NCBI RefSeq assembly: GCF_018283455.1
Contig: NZ_JAAMTH010000001.1
Location: forward strand, 2,399,501 to 2,463,500
Reading direction: 5' to 3'
DNA: 64,000 nt
DNA from: Planococcus sp. MSAK28401
Lineage (GTDB): Bacteria > Bacillota > Bacilli > Bacillales_A > Planococcaceae
The notes under the pieces were generated by a model that did not search any database, was not told where the DNA came from, and saw only the letters and a list, made by a program, of their open reading frames with translations. Positions 44,564-55,232 of this stretch are shown one piece after another (the stretch's first letter is position 1; the number at the start of each line of letters is the position of its first letter). The position numbers and the translations under genes are program-made.

Positions 44564-44604
44564 CAAAAAAACAGCTTCTCGTCAAATGAATGACAAGAAG
44601 CTGT
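44564..44604 (-). terminator. Rho-independent terminator of glpD
   Basis: ACAGCTTCTCGTCA and TGACAAGAAGCTGT (44571-44604) form a 14-bp stem with one mismatch; the minus strand then has T7. Confidence 0.92.
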
Positions 44605-44619
44605 CGAAACTATTGATGC

Positions 44620-46293
44620 TTATTTACTTAATTCGGATTGAGGAGTCGGAATAACGGCTTCGTGGAGAAGGATTTCCAGCTCTTCCACATAACGCTCTTT
44701 CTGTTGAGTTGTCCAGTTGAAGACGCCTGCCATATAATCGGCAGCGGCTTCCTTATGGGCATGCACCCAATGGATATCAAAATACAGTGCGCCTGTACGG
44801 CGGATGAAGAAATCAACCGGTTTGCAAACTGCTTCCGATTCGATACCGTATTGCAGCATTGCATAGACGAGCGGATCGAGATTATGCGATGCGGCATCAG
44901 CCAAACCGTCTGTATAATGACTCAGCACATGGTCGACGTTCGCGCCATAGCGATTGACAAGCATTTCCATCGCATCTTCGGTGAGCCCAAACTCGGCCGC
45001 CCGTTTCAAGCGATCGGTTTTGAATTCCTTGAATCCTTTAGAACCGCCGACTTCTCCGCCGGAAAGCGCCATTTTCTTCGTCGATACTTTCTTGAAAGAA
45101 GTACCATATTCCTCTTGAAGCTGTTTGGTGACCAAGTCCATGATGCTCTCGCCCATTTTACGGTAGCCGGTGAGCTTGCCGCCCGCGATTGAAATCAAGC
45201 CAGAATCCGATACGAAGATTTCGTCTTTACGGGAAATCTCGGATGGGTCTTTGCCTTCTTCGTGGATCAGCGGACGCAATCCTGCCCAGCTCGATTCGAT
45301 ATCAGCCGCTGTAATCGAGACGTCCGGGAACATGAAGTTAACGGCTTCGAGAACGTAGTCACGGTCTTCTGTTGTCATCGTCGGGTGCGCGATATCTTGT
45401 TTGTATACCGTATCAGTTGTGCCGACATAAACTTTGCCTTGGCGCGGGATGGCGAATGCCATGCGGCCGTCCGGCATGTCAAAATAGATGGCCTGTTTGA
45501 GCGGGAAGCGCGACTGGTCAAATACCAAGTGAATCCCTTTTGTCAGCTGCAACGTTTTGCCTTTTTTCGATTTGTCTTCTTCGCGCAATGTATCGACCCA
45601 AGGGCCTGCCGCATTGACGATTTTCTTCGCAAATATTTCGTGGATCGAGCCGTCAAGCTGGTCTTCTGCTACGACGCCGACCACTTTGCCGTTGTCGTAA
45701 AGGAAGCCTTTCACTTTCACGTAGTTCATTGCCAGCGTGCCTTTTTCAACAGCTTTTTTCATGACTTCCATCGTCAAGCGCGCATCGTCTGTCTTGTATT
45801 CGACATAATAACCTGCACCTTTGAGTCCCTGTTGTTTCACAAGCGGCTCGCGGCGGATTGCTTCATCACGCGAAAACATGCGGCGGCGTTCACTTCTTTT
45901 GACGCCTGCCAGGAAATCGTAGACGCGCAAGCCGACGTTTGTGCTGAGTGGCCCGAATGTGCCGCCTTTGTGGAATGGCAGCATCATCCATTCAGGTGTC
46001 GTGACGTGCGGCCCGTTTTCATAAACGATTTCGCGTTCTTTGCCGACTTCTGCAACCATCTTCACTTCAAATTGTTTCAAATAACGCAAACCACCGTGCA
46101 CGAGTTTCGTTGAACGGCTTGAAGTCCCTGCTGCAAAATCCTGCATTTCCATGACTCCTGCACGGACGCCGCGTGCTGCAGCATCGAGCGCGATTCCCGC
46201 TCCTGTGATCCCGCCCCCGATGATCAATACATCAAGTGGCGCTTGTTTCATTTGTCCATAAGTTTTTGTGCGTTCTAGGCTTGAGAATTTCAT
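44620..46293 (-). CDS. glpD: Aerobic glycerol-3-phosphate dehydrogenase GlpD
   Basis: A 557-residue FAD-dependent enzyme that oxidises glycerol-3-phosphate to dihydroxyacetone phosphate and feeds electrons to the membrane quinone pool. It has the FAD motif VLIIGGGITGAGIALDAAARG, SSRSTKLVHGGLRYL, VNAAGPWVD, VYVGTTDTVY and SIAGGKLTGYRKMGE. ATG 46293 has AAAAGGAG ten bases upstream. It is separated from glpK by a leader with a terminator, so it is its own antitermination-controlled unit within the glp regulon. Confidence 0.95.
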   Translation of the reverse strand: MKFSSLERTKTYGQMKQAPLDVLIIGGGITGAGIALDAAARGVRAGVMEMQDFAAGTSSRSTKLVHGGLRYLKQFEVKMVAEVGKEREIVYENGPHVTTPEWMMLPFHKGGTFGPLSTNVGLRVYDFLAGVKRSERRRMFSRDEAIRREPLVKQQGLKGAGYYVEYKTDDARLTMEVMKKAVEKGTLAMNYVKVKGFLYDNGKVVGVVAEDQLDGSIHEIFAKKIVNAAGPWVDTLREEDKSKKGKTLQLTKGIHLVFDQSRFPLKQAIYFDMPDGRMAFAIPRQGKVYVGTTDTVYKQDIAHPTMTTEDRDYVLEAVNFMFPDVSITAADIESSWAGLRPLIHEEGKDPSEISRKDEIFVSDSGLISIAGGKLTGYRKMGESIMDLVTKQLQEEYGTSFKKVSTKKMALSGGEVGGSKGFKEFKTDRLKRAAEFGLTEDAMEMLVNRYGANVDHVLSHYTDGLADAASHNLDPLVYAMLQYGIESEAVCKPVDFFIRRTGALYFDIHWVHAHKEAAADYMAGVFNWTTQQKERYVEELEILLHEAVIPTPQSELSK

Positions 46294-46326
46294 TCTTAAC
46301 CGACTCCTTTTCCAATATATTCCATA

Positions 46327-46412
46327 TTAAAAAGAGAGACCTGTACACAGCCGCAGAGTTATATCTGCTGTCCTGGCATGGTCTCTCTTCGTCTCCGGCC
46401 ATTTATCTCTCG
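46327..46412 (-). promoter_or_regulatory. glpD leader with GlpP-type terminator/antiterminator
   Basis: AGAGAGACC (46333-46341) and GGTCTCTCT (46380-46388) form a 9-bp stem around an internal CAGC..GCTG-containing loop, and the minus strand then has T5: a terminator upstream of the glpD start codon. Just before and inside its 5' arm, minus-strand GGAGACGAAGAGA..CC..GGACA resembles GGAGAAAAGAGATCC..GGACA of the glpF leader. A possible promoter (TTACAA, 17 bases, TAAATG) lies just upstream, at about 46402-46430. Confidence 0.75.
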
Positions 46413-46430
46413 TGTGATTAACTTGTAAGT

Positions 46431-48786
<2,356 letters not shown>

Positions 48787-48888
48787 TTTCCATACACCCC
48801 TTTTTCAGATCCTCCGCTTTTATCGAACCTGCCGAATGACAAGGCACGCTGTCCAACAGAATCTCCATGTATAATCAAAAACCGGCCA

Positions 48889-48960
48889 CAAAAAAATCCG
48901 CACTGAACGAAGGCCCAATAGACTGGGCCTTGTCCGATGCGGATCTCTTTTCTCCTGCAC
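48889..48960 (-). promoter_or_regulatory. glpFK leader with GlpP-type terminator/antiterminator
   Basis: ATCCGCA (48896-48902) pairs with TGCGGAT (48938-48944), with an inner perfect stem AAGGCCCA/TGGGCCTT; the minus strand then has T7. The hairpin lies 100 bases before the glpF start codon, so it is an attenuator, not the end of a gene. Minus-strand GGAGAAAAGAGATCC at its 5' side is the box shared with the glpD leader, the likely contact of the GlpP antiterminator. Confidence 0.85.
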
Positions 48961-48980
48961 GGTCCTTAACTTGTAAAATC

Positions 48981-49009
48981 AATTTAGCAGTTTTTGAAAA
49001 CGCTGTCAA
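48981..49009 (-). promoter_or_regulatory. glpFK promoter with overlapping CcpA (cre) site
   Basis: On the minus strand TTGACA (49004-49009), 17 bases, TAAATT (48981-48986) form a strong sigma-A promoter. On the plus strand TGAAAACGCTGTCA (48995-49008) matches the cre consensus TGWAANCGNTNWCA at every fixed position and overlaps the -35 box, so CcpA should block initiation when preferred sugars are present. Confidence 0.85.
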
Positions 49010-49104
49010 CAATTAATTCGGGCTTGTTTAGGAGTACTGGAAACTGAAAAAATCGGCACGCCTTCTTTGTGAAGAACGATCGCAGATGGACGGGCTTTAC
49101 AGAA

Positions 49105-49653
49105 TCACGTATCCCATAGTTCTGCCTGGGATGTTGAAACGGCTTCTGCCCCGCCTTGGTAGGCAAGTTCGATATCTTCTCTTGTGCGGATCAAGCCGCC
49201 TGCAATGATGGGAATGCCGGTACGTTCGTGCACTTCTTTGATGATCGACGGGATGAGCCCCGGCAACAACTCGATGTAATCAGGTTTTACTTGATCGATC
49301 AAGCTCAAATTATGTTCAAGCGCATGGCTGTCGAGCAGGAACAATCGCTGGATCGTTGTCAATTTATTTTTCTTTGCAAGAGCGATGACATTGCTTCTTG
49401 TTGAGACGATGCCGTCCGGTTTCACTTCCCGGACCAAATACTCAATGCCGTAAGCGTCCGTCTTCAAGCCTTGAATCAAATCGGCATGCAAGATGACTTT
49501 CTTGCCAGCTTTCTTGGCAGCAGCGACAAGCGGCTTGAGCTGGGCGAGCCGGACTTCCAGAAAAATGATGGTTTCCTGGTCACTGGCAAGCAGCCGTTCA
49601 AATTCCTTCAGGTTGCGCATGACAGGCACTACGCCTTTTAACTTAACCAACAC
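49105..49653 (-). CDS. glpP: Glycerol-3-phosphate-responsive antiterminator GlpP
   Basis: A 182-residue RNA-binding antiterminator. By family knowledge, in the presence of glycerol-3-phosphate it binds the leaders of glpFK and glpD and prevents termination. Landmarks are VPVMRNLKEFERLL, KKVILHADLIQGLKTDAYG, IVSTRSNVIALAKK, QRLFLLDSHALE, YIELLPGLIPSII and IIAGGLIRTREDIE. The start is a GTG at 49653 (or TTG at 49650) behind GAGGAGG; the longer frame to 49713 has no ribosome binding site and exceeds the family length. It is transcribed in the same direction as glpFK, just upstream of it. Confidence 0.92.
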   Translation of the reverse strand: MLVKLKGVVPVMRNLKEFERLLASDQETIIFLEVRLAQLKPLVAAAKKAGKKVILHADLIQGLKTDAYGIEYLVREVKPDGIVSTRSNVIALAKKNKLTTIQRLFLLDSHALEHNLSLIDQVKPDYIELLPGLIPSIIKEVHERTGIPIIAGGLIRTREDIELAYQGGAEAVSTSQAELWDT

Positions 49654-49791
49654 TTTTTCCTCCTCAGTTAAAAACAATCTACGGACATTATGCGCCAGCT
49701 TTGTTTCCTGCACAACTATTTGCCCCCCAGCTTCATTTCATCGGCCGATTGCGCTAAAATGACAGTAATCATCCAAAAGGAGTTGGCGGTT

Positions 49792-50502
49792 ATGCGGGTC
49801 AAGAAAGTGCAGAATGTCTATCAATTGGCTTTTATGCCTAGAGTATTTCCGGTGAATTGTTATTTGGTCGAAGAACAGGAAGGCTTGACGCTTGTCGATT
49901 GCGCTTTGGGATTCGCGGCAAGGGATATCGCGCTGGCGGCAAAAACCATCGGCAAACCAATTACAGAAATCGCGCTGACGCATGCCCATATCGATCACGT
50001 CGGTGCACTCGATGCTTTGAAAAAACAGTTTCCCTCGGCACAAGTTTCGATCTCGGAAAGGGAAGCAAAAATTCTCTCGGGGGACAAAAGTGCTTCGCCT
50101 GAAGATGCAGGCAAACCCGTCAAGGGCGGAATCCCGAAAAATATCCAGACAATACCCGATCGGCTGCTGCAAGAAGGCGACCGAGTCGGCTCACTTGAAG
50201 TCGTCCTATCTCCTGGGCATTCCCCAGGATCCATTTCCTTTTTCGATAGACGCACCGGCGTCCTCCTCGCAGGAGATGCTTTTCAGACATGTGGAGGCAC
50301 TGCAGTTTCTGGCACTTTCAAGCCGCTGTTCCCGTTTCCAGCCCTGGCGACATGGGACAAGCAAACAGCACTCAACAGCGCTAAAAAGTTGACTTTACTG
50401 CACCCAAGCTTTCTCGCCGTCGGTCACGGCAAGATGCTCGACCACCCGATGCGCTTCATGGAACAAGCCATCCGCGATGCCGAACAAAAATTAAAACCCT
50501 AG
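49792..50502 (+). CDS. MBL-fold metallohydrolase
   Basis: A 236-residue metallo-beta-lactamase-fold hydrolase. The metal motif HxHxDH is THAHIDHVG (near residue 66), with the later ligands in LSPGHSPGSISF, LAGDAF and VGHGKML. It belongs to the general glyoxalase-II-like group and no substrate can be named. ATG 49792 has AAAAGGAG nine bases upstream. It is divergent from glpP and ends at a bidirectional terminator. Confidence 0.87.
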   Translation: MRVKKVQNVYQLAFMPRVFPVNCYLVEEQEGLTLVDCALGFAARDIALAAKTIGKPITEIALTHAHIDHVGALDALKKQFPSAQVSISEREAKILSGDKSASPEDAGKPVKGGIPKNIQTIPDRLLQEGDRVGSLEVVLSPGHSPGSISFFDRRTGVLLAGDAFQTCGGTAVSGTFKPLFPFPALATWDKQTALNSAKKLTLLHPSFLAVGHGKMLDHPMRFMEQAIRDAEQKLKP

Positions 50503-50525
50503 CCGAAAATGGCTAGGGTTTTTTT
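50493..50525. terminator. Bidirectional terminator between two convergent genes
   Basis: AAAACCCTAGCC and GGCTAGGGTTTT form a 12-bp stem with a 6-base loop. The stop codon of the MBL-fold gene lies in the left arm and the GNAT gene ends within the right arm. Confidence 0.93.
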
Positions 50526-51070
50526 CGTTCCAGTTGCTGGCGCCCGACGCGCATAAACCACACCGGCCGTGTAATTTCTGAAACTTCCTCTACTCGCCGG
50601 ATAATTTCAAACCCGACCTTTTCGTAGGCACGAATCGCCGGCTTGTTGCGGATATCGGGATCGGTGACGCAGCAAGTCAAGGAACCGTCGCGAAACACCA
50701 CTTCTTCCAAAAAGCGCCGGATGATCGCTTGGCCGAAGCCTTTGCCGCGATAGGCAGGCGCGCCGATGAGAATATCCAGGCCAGCTGCTCGCTGTAATTC
50801 CTCAAATTGTTCACTGCCTGGATAATCGCTCCAGCGAAATGTCTGGATATATCCAATTGGTTGCTCCAGGTAATAGATGAGATACGGCTTTGTCGGATCC
50901 CGTCCTTTGATGCTGCCGACGAATTCGCGCACGAACTCCCCGTAAGTGCCATTATAGCTATAGCCCCAAAACCGGTTGATCTGCGGCTCTTTCGTGATCC
51001 ATTCATAAAGCTGCGGCAAATGTTCCCGACGCAAACGTTCGAATCTGAGATTTTCAAGCTGTAAGGCCAT
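50513..51070 (-). CDS. GNAT acetyltransferase (AAC(6')-like group)
   Basis: A 185-residue GNAT protein. Acetyl-CoA binding motif A is YRGKGFGQAIIRRFLEE, preceded by LDILIGAP, and motif B is NKPAIRAYEKVGFEIIRR. The N-terminal part LRREHLPQLYEWI and YLIYYLEQPIGYIQTFRW match the group that includes aminoglycoside 6'-N-acetyltransferases and siderophore acylases. The actual substrate is unknown. ATG 51070 has AGGAGGGATG upstream. It is followed by a terminator and lies 25 bases after the flavin-reductase-like gene. Confidence 0.8.
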   Translation of the reverse strand: MALQLENLRFERLRREHLPQLYEWITKEPQINRFWGYSYNGTYGEFVREFVGSIKGRDPTKPYLIYYLEQPIGYIQTFRWSDYPGSEQFEELQRAAGLDILIGAPAYRGKGFGQAIIRRFLEEVVFRDGSLTCCVTDPDIRNKPAIRAYEKVGFEIIRRVEEVSEITRPVWFMRVGRQQLERKKP

Positions 51071-51095
51071 GAAACATCCCTCCTCTTGGGCGCGG

Positions 51096-51737
51096 CTACT
51101 CCCGGTCTTTATCTACCGGTGTCCGCAAATATTCCTCCAATTGCTCATTCGGCAGTGAAAACATTGATTCTACAGGCGAATAATTTCCGGCAAGCCGTCC
51201 AATCGGTGCAAGTTTTTTCGTATCGATTCTTCCCTTGTCATATAATTCATCGTCGATATGGAAGCGCAGCACTTTGCCGATGACGAGATGATCGTCGCCA
51301 AGCGGAATGACCTGCACCAATTCACATTCCATGCTGACGGGCGATTCTTTTACGCACGGTACTGAAACCACTTCAGATGAGACAGGCGTCAATCCAACAT
51401 AAGCGAATTCATCGACATCCGGCGCGACATGCTCGCCACTTTTCGCCATTTCATTCGCGAGTGGTGCCGAAACGATGTTGACGACAAACTCGCCCCGCTC
51501 CCGGATATTCGTGAGAGTGTCTTTTACTGTCCCCATTCTTGCTTCGACCCCTTCACCTATCGAAAAGATCACCATCGGCGGATTGCGCGAAGCGACCGTA
51601 AAAAAACTGAAAGGCGCCAAATTCAACTCGCCGCCGGACGATACAGACGATACCCAAGCAATCGGCCGAGGCAACACACTGCCAATCAGCAATTTATAAT
51701 TTTCCTTGCTCGTTTGTTGTGCAGGATCGATGATCAA
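51096..51737 (-). CDS. Flavin reductase-like (split-barrel FMN-binding) protein
   Basis: A 213-residue protein of the flavin reductase/DIM6-NTAB group. Conserved stretches are LIGSVLPRPIAWVSSVSSGG, NLAPFSFFTVASRNPPMVIFSIG and GEFVVNIVSAPLANEM. Relatives bind FMN and reduce it or act as small oxidoreductases. It starts with TTG 51737 behind AAGGGAGTGG. It lies between a small membrane-protein gene and a GNAT gene on the same strand with short gaps, so the three are probably co-transcribed. Confidence 0.83.
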   Translation of the reverse strand: MIIDPAQQTSKENYKLLIGSVLPRPIAWVSSVSSGGELNLAPFSFFTVASRNPPMVIFSIGEGVEARMGTVKDTLTNIRERGEFVVNIVSAPLANEMAKSGEHVAPDVDEFAYVGLTPVSSEVVSVPCVKESPVSMECELVQVIPLGDDHLVIGKVLRFHIDDELYDKGRIDTKKLAPIGRLAGNYSPVESMFSLPNEQLEEYLRTPVDKDRE

Positions 51738-51755
51738 AAATATCCACTCCCTTTT

Positions 51756-52052
51756 CTATTCCTCCGAACCGTTATGCCTCGCATGATCGATCGATTTCTG
51801 AAGCACATAGCCGAACAATGAGATTCCCGCCAAATACGGCAGGATCATCATGCCGAAACCGGTCCCGAACTCTTCCATAGTTCCCGTAGCTTGAAGATAC
51901 AGCCCCCAAGCTATGTAAAGTACATACCCGACTGTCACGAAACCAAGCCAGATATACCGTTTCAGCCACCATGGCAATAATAGCGGCGCCAGCACAAATA
52001 CTCCCAACTGGATATGGCCCATCCATTCGTATACAAACTCCACCTCTTTCAC
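51756..52052 (-). CDS. Small hypothetical membrane protein
   Basis: A 98-residue protein with three hydrophobic segments (about 13-28, 32-52, 66-82) and a short charged C terminus. No family was recognised. It starts with GTG 52052 directly behind AAGGGGTGA, an unusually close spacing; the GTG three codons later (52043) is an alternative. It is the first gene of a likely three-gene unit with the flavin-reductase-like and GNAT genes. Confidence 0.6.
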   Translation of the reverse strand: MKEVEFVYEWMGHIQLGVFVLAPLLLPWWLKRYIWLGFVTVGYVLYIAWGLYLQATGTMEEFGTGFGMMILPYLAGISLFGYVLQKSIDHARHNGSEE

Positions 52053-52147
52053 TCACCCCTTACAAAATCATGAACCTAAACTGTCATTGCCAATATACAG
52101 TGTCTTTGTAATTTATAGATGTATTTTAACTTTCGCTACAAAACAGC

Positions 52148-52181
52148 TTTAACCCTCTTTCAATGAGTTTTTTCCTATACT
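52148..52181 (+). promoter_or_regulatory. Possible additional TTTAAC-type regulator site
   Basis: TTTAACCCTCTTTCAAT, then 11 bases, then TATACT. This resembles the paired TTTAAC repeats of the two EPS promoters (the 62-kb site reads TTTAACCCTCTTTTAAC), but the second repeat is degenerate. It lies about 150 bases before the DUF2157 gene on the same strand. Confidence 0.3.
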
Positions 52182-52253
52182 TACATTAGATATATCCATC
52201 CAACAACACTCCGTTTGAAATCAATTAATACACAAGCTGAAATAATAAAAAAG

Positions 52254-52306
52254 ACCTATACAACTAGGCACGCTTTCTGTCATTTCTGACAATATAGGTT
52301 TATAAT
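52254..52306 (+). promoter_or_regulatory. Promoter of the DUF2157 gene with inverted repeats
   Basis: A perfect -10 box TATAAT (52301-52306) with a weak -35 TGTCAT (52278-52283) at 17 bases. Two inverted repeats surround it: ACCTATA (52254-52260) with TATAGGT (52293-52299), and TGTCA-TTTC-TGACA (52278-52291). They suggest control by an unidentified factor. The leader is about 20 bases. Confidence 0.5.
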
Positions 52307-52334
52307 ACAGTTAATAATTAGGGAGGTGTCCTAT

Positions 52335-53507
52335 ATGGAATGGGAACGCAAGCTCGCCCAGTGGCGTGCTGAAGGGCTCATCGATCAAGAGACAGCTGAG
52401 CGCATCCAAGCGTTTGAAACCCGACAGCCGAAAAAACGCAAACTGCCTCTTTTGCTCATCATTGGCTTGATCTTTTTCGCGCTCGCTGTCTTCAGTTTTA
52501 TTGCCGCGAACTGGCAAGCTATACCGGCTATCGCGAAAGTCGGCATGGTCGTATCGCTCATGTGGATTTTCTATGTACTCGCGTATTTCTCCGAGAAAAA
52601 ACATTTTGGCCATCCCGTCATTTTCCGCATACTCGGATATGTGATGTTCGGGGCAAGTTTAATCGTCACCGGCCAAACTTTTCATCTCGGAACCGGTTCC
52701 AGCATTGTGCCATGGGCCTTGTTCATTGCCGCTATTGCACATTTCTTCATCTGGCGCCACTCCGCCTTTACAGTATTGGCGTTCATTAGCGGGATCACCA
52801 TCCTGACCTCGGCAGCTCCTGGCATCGGCTTGATCGAATGGCTTCTGTTCATTGCCGTCACGCTCGCTTGGTTCTTCCTGAGCAAAGATGGAACGACGAT
52901 GATCTTCAGCTGGCTGTTATTGCTCGGTTCTGGTTTTCTTGTGTGGAGCATATGGGATATCGACAGCCCGCTTGTGCCGATCTGGACCTTGTTTGCGCTA
53001 GTGTTGCTCGTGCTGCTGATCCCAAAAGACAAGCAGAAGCTATTAAGCCCGCTTTATCTGATCATTGGCGGGATCCAGCTCATCGTCTTCCTGGCGATCC
53101 GCGGGGAAAGCGATATGGCTTTCGCCGAGTTGTCCCTGCCTGAATCAATCGCCCTTGCAGCAGCGGGAGCCCTAGTGATCGCAGTCGCTTACTTCCGCGA
53201 ACGCCATTTGATGTGGCTTGGCACGCTCGGGCTTGTCGGCTTCATGCTCTTCGATGAAACGGCCATTGCCCTGGCCATCGTTGCAGAATTGACCGCGCTC
53301 GCCTATTTGATCATCGCCCAGCGCCAAGACCAGCCGCTCGCTTTGGGCTTCGCTTATTTCATCGTCGTCCAATTTGTCATCTATGTCATCTATGCGTGGG
53401 AACGGCTCGACATGTCGCTGTTCTTCCTGATCGGCGCCATCCTGCTGTTCGTGCTGTCAGGCATCGCCTGGTGGCTTAACCGCAAGAAAGAAGGTGCAGT
53501 GACATGA
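52335..53507 (+). CDS. DUF2157 membrane protein
   Basis: A 390-residue integral membrane protein. The soluble N terminus (WERKLAQWRAEGLIDQETAE) is the DUF2157 hallmark, followed by about twelve hydrophobic segments. The function is unknown. It is coupled to the next gene, encoding a GDYXXLXY protein, by a 4-base overlap (ATGA); this pair is seen in many bacteria and probably forms one membrane complex. ATG 52335 has GGGAGG eight bases upstream. Confidence 0.85.
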   Translation: MEWERKLAQWRAEGLIDQETAERIQAFETRQPKKRKLPLLLIIGLIFFALAVFSFIAANWQAIPAIAKVGMVVSLMWIFYVLAYFSEKKHFGHPVIFRILGYVMFGASLIVTGQTFHLGTGSSIVPWALFIAAIAHFFIWRHSAFTVLAFISGITILTSAAPGIGLIEWLLFIAVTLAWFFLSKDGTTMIFSWLLLLGSGFLVWSIWDIDSPLVPIWTLFALVLLVLLIPKDKQKLLSPLYLIIGGIQLIVFLAIRGESDMAFAELSLPESIALAAAGALVIAVAYFRERHLMWLGTLGLVGFMLFDETAIALAIVAELTALAYLIIAQRQDQPLALGFAYFIVVQFVIYVIYAWERLDMSLFFLIGAILLFVLSGIAWWLNRKKEGAVT

Positions 53508-53950
53508 AGAAATGGCTAATGCCTGCCTTACAGACTGTCTTCGTCGCATTGCTCGTCGTCAGCTTCTACGCCACTTCCTGGTTCGGCGATCAATACTTAT
53601 TGCGTGCTGAACCATTCGACCCGTTCGATCCATTCTATGGTGAATACGTCATGCTGCAATATCCGGACCTCGACGCGCCTGCCGGAATTCGCGATGGCGC
53701 CGTCTACTTCACCTTGACCACAGGCGAAGATGGCTACGCCGTCATCGACCGCATCGAAGAGCGCCCGTTCTTCGGCGCTATCAACGGCAGCAAATACGAC
53801 CGCCGTGTTGTCGCGCCACAGCTTGAAAACTTTTACGTCGAGCAAGGCCGAGGCCCTGAACTTGAAGAAGCAGTCGACCTCGAAGTTACCATTGACGTGG
53901 CGCCTTGGGGTTCCATCCGCCCAGTCAGCATCGCCCCAAGACAAGAATGA
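53504..53950 (+). CDS. GDYXXLXY domain protein
   Basis: A 148-residue membrane-anchored protein with one N-terminal hydrophobic segment (6-26). The family motif appears as FYGEYVMLQY (Gly-Glu-Tyr in place of Gly-Asp-Tyr), followed by a beta-rich extracytoplasmic domain with VYFTL. It is a partner of the preceding DUF2157 protein by gene overlap. The function is unknown. Confidence 0.85.
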   Translation: MKKWLMPALQTVFVALLVVSFYATSWFGDQYLLRAEPFDPFDPFYGEYVMLQYPDLDAPAGIRDGAVYFTLTTGEDGYAVIDRIEERPFFGAINGSKYDRRVVAPQLENFYVEQGRGPELEEAVDLEVTIDVAPWGSIRPVSIAPRQE

Positions 53951-53959
53951 GTCATAAAC

Positions 53960-53987
53960 AAAACCCGGCATGCTTATGCCGGGTTTT
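53960..53987. terminator. Bidirectional terminator at the left end of the second EPS block
   Basis: AAAACCCGGCAT and ATGCCGGGTTTT form a perfect 12-bp stem with loop GCTT. It serves the GDYXXLXY gene and, 50 bases past its stop codon, the minus-strand EPS operon. Confidence 0.92.
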
Positions 53988-54037
53988 CGTTTGGCTTAAG
54001 TTTTGCAATCAGGAAACTGATGAAGTGCAAGCCGATT

Positions 54038-55216
54038 TCACTGCGCTTCGCCGAGCACACTCGATCGTTCCAGCAGGCAGCTTCGGTAATATTGATCCAT
54101 CTCTTCCCACAAAGTTTCATTGCTGAAATTGTGGCGTACCCATTCCTGGCCTGCAGCCCCCATGGCTTCACGCAATCCAGGATCGCTGATCAACTTATCC
54201 AGTTTCCCCATGACATCTGCATGGCTGTCGGGATCGACCAAATAGCCGGTTTCCCCGTCCACCAAGGTATCGCGCGCGCCCGTGACGTCCGCAGCAATGA
54301 CCGGCATTCCCGTCAGCGCCGCTTCCGCAGACACATTGCCGAACCCTTCACGCTTTGTCAGGAATAAAAACAAATCCATTAAATAATAAAACGGTACCGG
54401 GTCCAATTGGTAATCCTCGTGGACGATATACGGATGATCCGTGATCGTCTTGCGTGTCCACTCAGAAACTGCATCTGCCGATTCGTAATTGCCGACGATG
54501 AGCAGCCGCAAATGCGGATGCTGCGCGTGCAGCTCGGTAAAAGCACGCACCGTTTCGTCGATGCCCTTGTCTTTTGTGATCCGCCCCATCGACCCGAGTA
54601 CAAGTTCGTCGCCGGTCCATCCATATGCTTGGCGCTTTTTCTCCACACGCCCTTGCATATCGTCATCCAGTTCAAAACGCTGCAGATCAAAGCCGTTGAC
54701 GCTGCCATGACCGAGAATCTTGATTTTATCAGCGGGTGCAATGCCAAGAGCGACAATCTGGCGTTTTAGGCTCGGCGATACCGCAAGCAGGTGGGTCGAC
54801 GATGCAGCGGCGATTTTCTCTGCCATCAACAGGATTTGACGCTTGATCCCTCCGGTTGTCTCGAGGCGCAACCCCAGCACATTATAGATGCGAACAGGCA
54901 CCCTGCAGAAATAAGCGGCAAGTGACACAATCAGCCCCGCTTTTGGCGTTCCGGCATTGACGATATCCGGCTTTTCGGAGCGAATGACGCGTATGCAGGC
55001 AAACAACGACTTCAGGTCTTGTTTCAAGGCAATTTCACGTTCCATATTGACGTGCAGCACCTTCACGCCTTCTTCTTGTTCAAAGATTTCTGCGTAACTG
55101 CCTTTTGAACTCAAAGCTTTCACCTCATAGCCGCGCATTTCCAATGTCTTTAATTGCCCCTTCACCAGTTGTAGGCTTTGGGCAATGGTCATGGCGTACA
55201 ATACTTTCGCTGACAT
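54038..55216 (-). CDS. GT4 glycosyltransferase (EpsD/EpsF-like), copy 1
   Basis: A 392-residue cytosolic glycosyltransferase of family 4 (GT-B fold). The acceptor half starts MSAKVLYAMTIAQSLQLV and contains DIVNAGTPKAGLIVSLAA. The donor half has VLGSMGRITKDKGIDETVRAF and the E-x7-E motif KREGFGNVSAEAALTG. It is the last gene of the second EPS operon. It is a close paralogue of the protein at 56362-57540, with the same motifs in the same order, so the two genes arose by duplication. ATG 55216 has AAAGGGAG upstream; a longer reading overlaps the previous gene. Confidence 0.85.
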   Translation of the reverse strand: MSAKVLYAMTIAQSLQLVKGQLKTLEMRGYEVKALSSKGSYAEIFEQEEGVKVLHVNMEREIALKQDLKSLFACIRVIRSEKPDIVNAGTPKAGLIVSLAAYFCRVPVRIYNVLGLRLETTGGIKRQILLMAEKIAAASSTHLLAVSPSLKRQIVALGIAPADKIKILGHGSVNGFDLQRFELDDDMQGRVEKKRQAYGWTGDELVLGSMGRITKDKGIDETVRAFTELHAQHPHLRLLIVGNYESADAVSEWTRKTITDHPYIVHEDYQLDPVPFYYLMDLFLFLTKREGFGNVSAEAALTGMPVIAADVTGARDTLVDGETGYLVDPDSHADVMGKLDKLISDPGLREAMGAAGQEWVRHNFSNETLWEEMDQYYRSCLLERSSVLGEAQ

Positions 55217-55232
55217 GATGGACCGCTCCCTT

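Noticed and set aside
45262..46113. A 283-codon plus-strand reading frame
   Set aside because: It lies wholly antisense to glpD, a certain gene, and its translation is rich in Cys, His and Phe with no family features; it is a shadow frame. The same applies to the 200-codon frames opposite glpK (46473-47075) and the hybrid kinase (12283-12885).
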